Below, in pieces: positions 62,461 to 64,000 of a stretch of 64,000 bases of DNA. The first letter of the stretch is position 1; every line of letters begins with the position of its first letter. Source of the stretch: Prinia subflava (taxonomy: Eukaryota; Chordata; Aves; Passeriformes; Cisticolidae); the NCBI RefSeq assembly GCF_021018805.1, contig NC_086248.1, positions 57,665,485-57,729,484 of the forward strand, written 5' to 3'. The notes under the pieces were generated by a model. It searched no databases. It was not told the DNA's origin and was given only the letters and a program-made list of their open reading frames with translations. The translations under genes and the position numbers were made by a program.

Positions 62461-64000
62461 TGAGTTTGGTGTCTTGGGCTGGCTTGCCTGTGGGTAGAGC
62501 CTGTTTTAGCCTACATTTTTATAGGAGCCTTTGGGACTGGGTGTTTCTTAAAGCTGTTGGGGGCAAATAGAGGAAGTTTGTCCTTGAAGGGAGCGCTCCA
62601 GGTCTGGATTGCAGACCGTAATGCGGGGCCATGGGTTCTGTTAACGTGTGTGTCATGACTGAGCGTTTGAAGAGGTCAGTGCAGACCCAGCTTTGTTATC
62701 ATAACCAAAGTGGCCATATGAACCCTGATGAGAAGGTGTGTGTTGCACCATTAATTTAGTTTTTATGTAAAAACTTGGTTTTTGAAGTGCCTTTGTTCAG
62801 CCATGAAACCCATTTAAATGTCAACTTCTGAAACCGCATTTCTTATTTTAATTTCCTGACATCACAGCAGTTTGATATGCTGAAAGGTTTTGCCTGCTAC
62901 AGAGTCTTTGTTGCTGAAGCTGAAATAGCTGTAAAAGGCAGAGCAGGAGACAGGAAGGGAGAAGAGGGGCAGGCTAAGCCCAGAGTCCATCCATGCTGCT
63001 TGGAGGCCCTGCAGTCGTGTTGGGGACTGGGGGCTGGCTGGAGGTGTTACAAGGAGAAAAGAAGGTAAGGGCATGAGTACTGTATCTGATCCACTATTCC
63101 TGCAGAAGCTGGCCCTGCAATCTCCCCCCATCACTGTCATCCCAGTGCAGTGGTAGGTAACACAAAATTACAGGAAATACAGGAGCTGATTATTTTTTTG
63201 GTTGTATCTTCATAAAATTTAGAGTGCTACCTGACGTGCAAAGATTGCTGCAGAGATTCCTGAAGGTACGAAAAAAAGGATTAAATTTGTTGGATAATAG
63301 TTTCTTTGCAGCAATGTAAGCTGCTGCTGTGTTAATGGTACCTTAAAACTATCAGCAGGCTAACAGCAGCTTTGAAAATAAAAATTTACTCTGCTTCATC
63401 CTATTTATTTCCAAAGAGATGAACATTTTCAATCCTAATGATCCATTTAACTGCCAGGATTAAAAATATATGCAATTAAAAAGGAAGAAGCCTGTTAATG
63501 TAACATTGAGGCTGTGTGATTGAGGACAGTCAAGCAACTGGAAGACAGATATTTAAAACTGAGGTTAGTTTTCATTTGACTCATAGAGAATTTTATTCTT
63601 CCTGTTTCCCAGATAAATATTTATATTGCTTTAATTCTGAGGCACAATCTGAAGTACTCAAAGGTTAATGAACAAAGCTTCAGCACTAAGGGCTAGCTAA
63701 TTATTTCCTCTGTGTCACAGATGGAAACAATCACTTCGTGACACATATACTTCATGGTAAGATCCTACTGGAAGGTTGTTGGAATGATTAATCTGTTTAA
63801 GCTGTGTTTAATTGTAGGACCATCTCCATTTACCATTTGTAATTCCTGTTTCCTAAGTGTGGAATTCCTCACTCTCTTTAGAAACAGACTTCCTTGTGAA
63901 TTGCTAACTTCTGCAGGGTAGCAGGCTTGTAGTATGCAAATGAATTTGGTGTTCAGCTGGCATGTTTCTTCTGTGTGCAGGACAGCCTTGCATGTTGAAC

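Larger units (their letters stand above)
46682..64000 (+). other. PPP1R14C: PPP1R14C intron 1, 5' portion, continues beyond the window
   Basis: The intron begins at the GTGCGGGG donor after exon 1. I searched by eye for the acidic exon 2 that follows YGCE in this family (an EEEMPEVEIDID-type sequence) and did not find it, so the next exon lies beyond 64000. Within the intron I can name two CR1 copies, a possible third, a 23-bp tandem repeat and a GC-rich repeat. The rest (47351-49939, 50032-51959, 52693-54989, 55121-61097, 62461-64000) is AT-rich non-coding DNA with simple runs such as A15 at about 49820-49834 and T runs at about 56277-56285 and 60231-60240. Confidence 0.85.

Noticed and set aside
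46682..64000. Search for PPP1R14C exon 2 or another gene's exons in the intron
   Set aside because: I found no sequence encoding the acidic segment that follows YGCE, nor any other exon I recognise.
1..64000. CRISPR arrays, tRNA or rRNA genes, operons, phage or full endogenous retrovirus
   Set aside because: There is no spaced repeat array, no tRNA A/B boxes and no retroviral gag/pol/env coding sequence. The only regular array is the 4 x 23 bp tandem repeat.

Overview
This window looks like avian nuclear DNA. It is AT-leaning vertebrate non-coding sequence with few interspersed repeats. The repeats I can name are CR1 LINE fragments, and the younger ones end in the bird-type 3' terminus (…ttctatgatt…). 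There is no bacterial-style gene packing, operon structure, CRISPR array, rRNA or tRNA. Almost all open frames are short, lack homology I recognise and fall at random.

The one gene I can name is PPP1R14C (KEPI, a phospho-activated inhibitor of protein phosphatase 1). Its first coding exon lies at 46397-46681 on the + strand, inside a strong CpG island (about 46020-47350). Exon 1 codes for 95 residues and ends in phase 0 at a GT donor. The rest of the window, 46682-64000, is the start of a long first intron, and the later exons are outside it. Everything before about 45.9 kb is upstream intergenic DNA.

Layout: 1-46 kb is a gene-poor intergenic stretch. It has one unassigned coding-like ORF (603-986), younger CR1 copies at about 6.8 and 27.8 kb (+), old CR1 fragments at about 17.1, 24.9 and 38.7 kb (-), several microsatellites, and a GC-rich low-copy repeat at about 19.9 kb. 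46-47.4 kb is the promoter, CpG island and exon 1, with a short upstream ORF. 46.7-64 kb is intron 1, with a 4 x 23 bp tandem repeat carrying TGACCT half-sites (about 49.94 kb), CR1 copies at about 52 kb (+) and 61.1-62.0 kb (-, with reverse-transcriptase remnants), and a second, inverted copy of the GC-rich repeat at about 62.3 kb.

I found no convincing new multi-gene system. The most useful leads are the 23-bp intronic tandem repeat, the inverted pair of GC-rich repeats, the PPP1R14C upstream ORF, and the unassigned ORF at 603-986.
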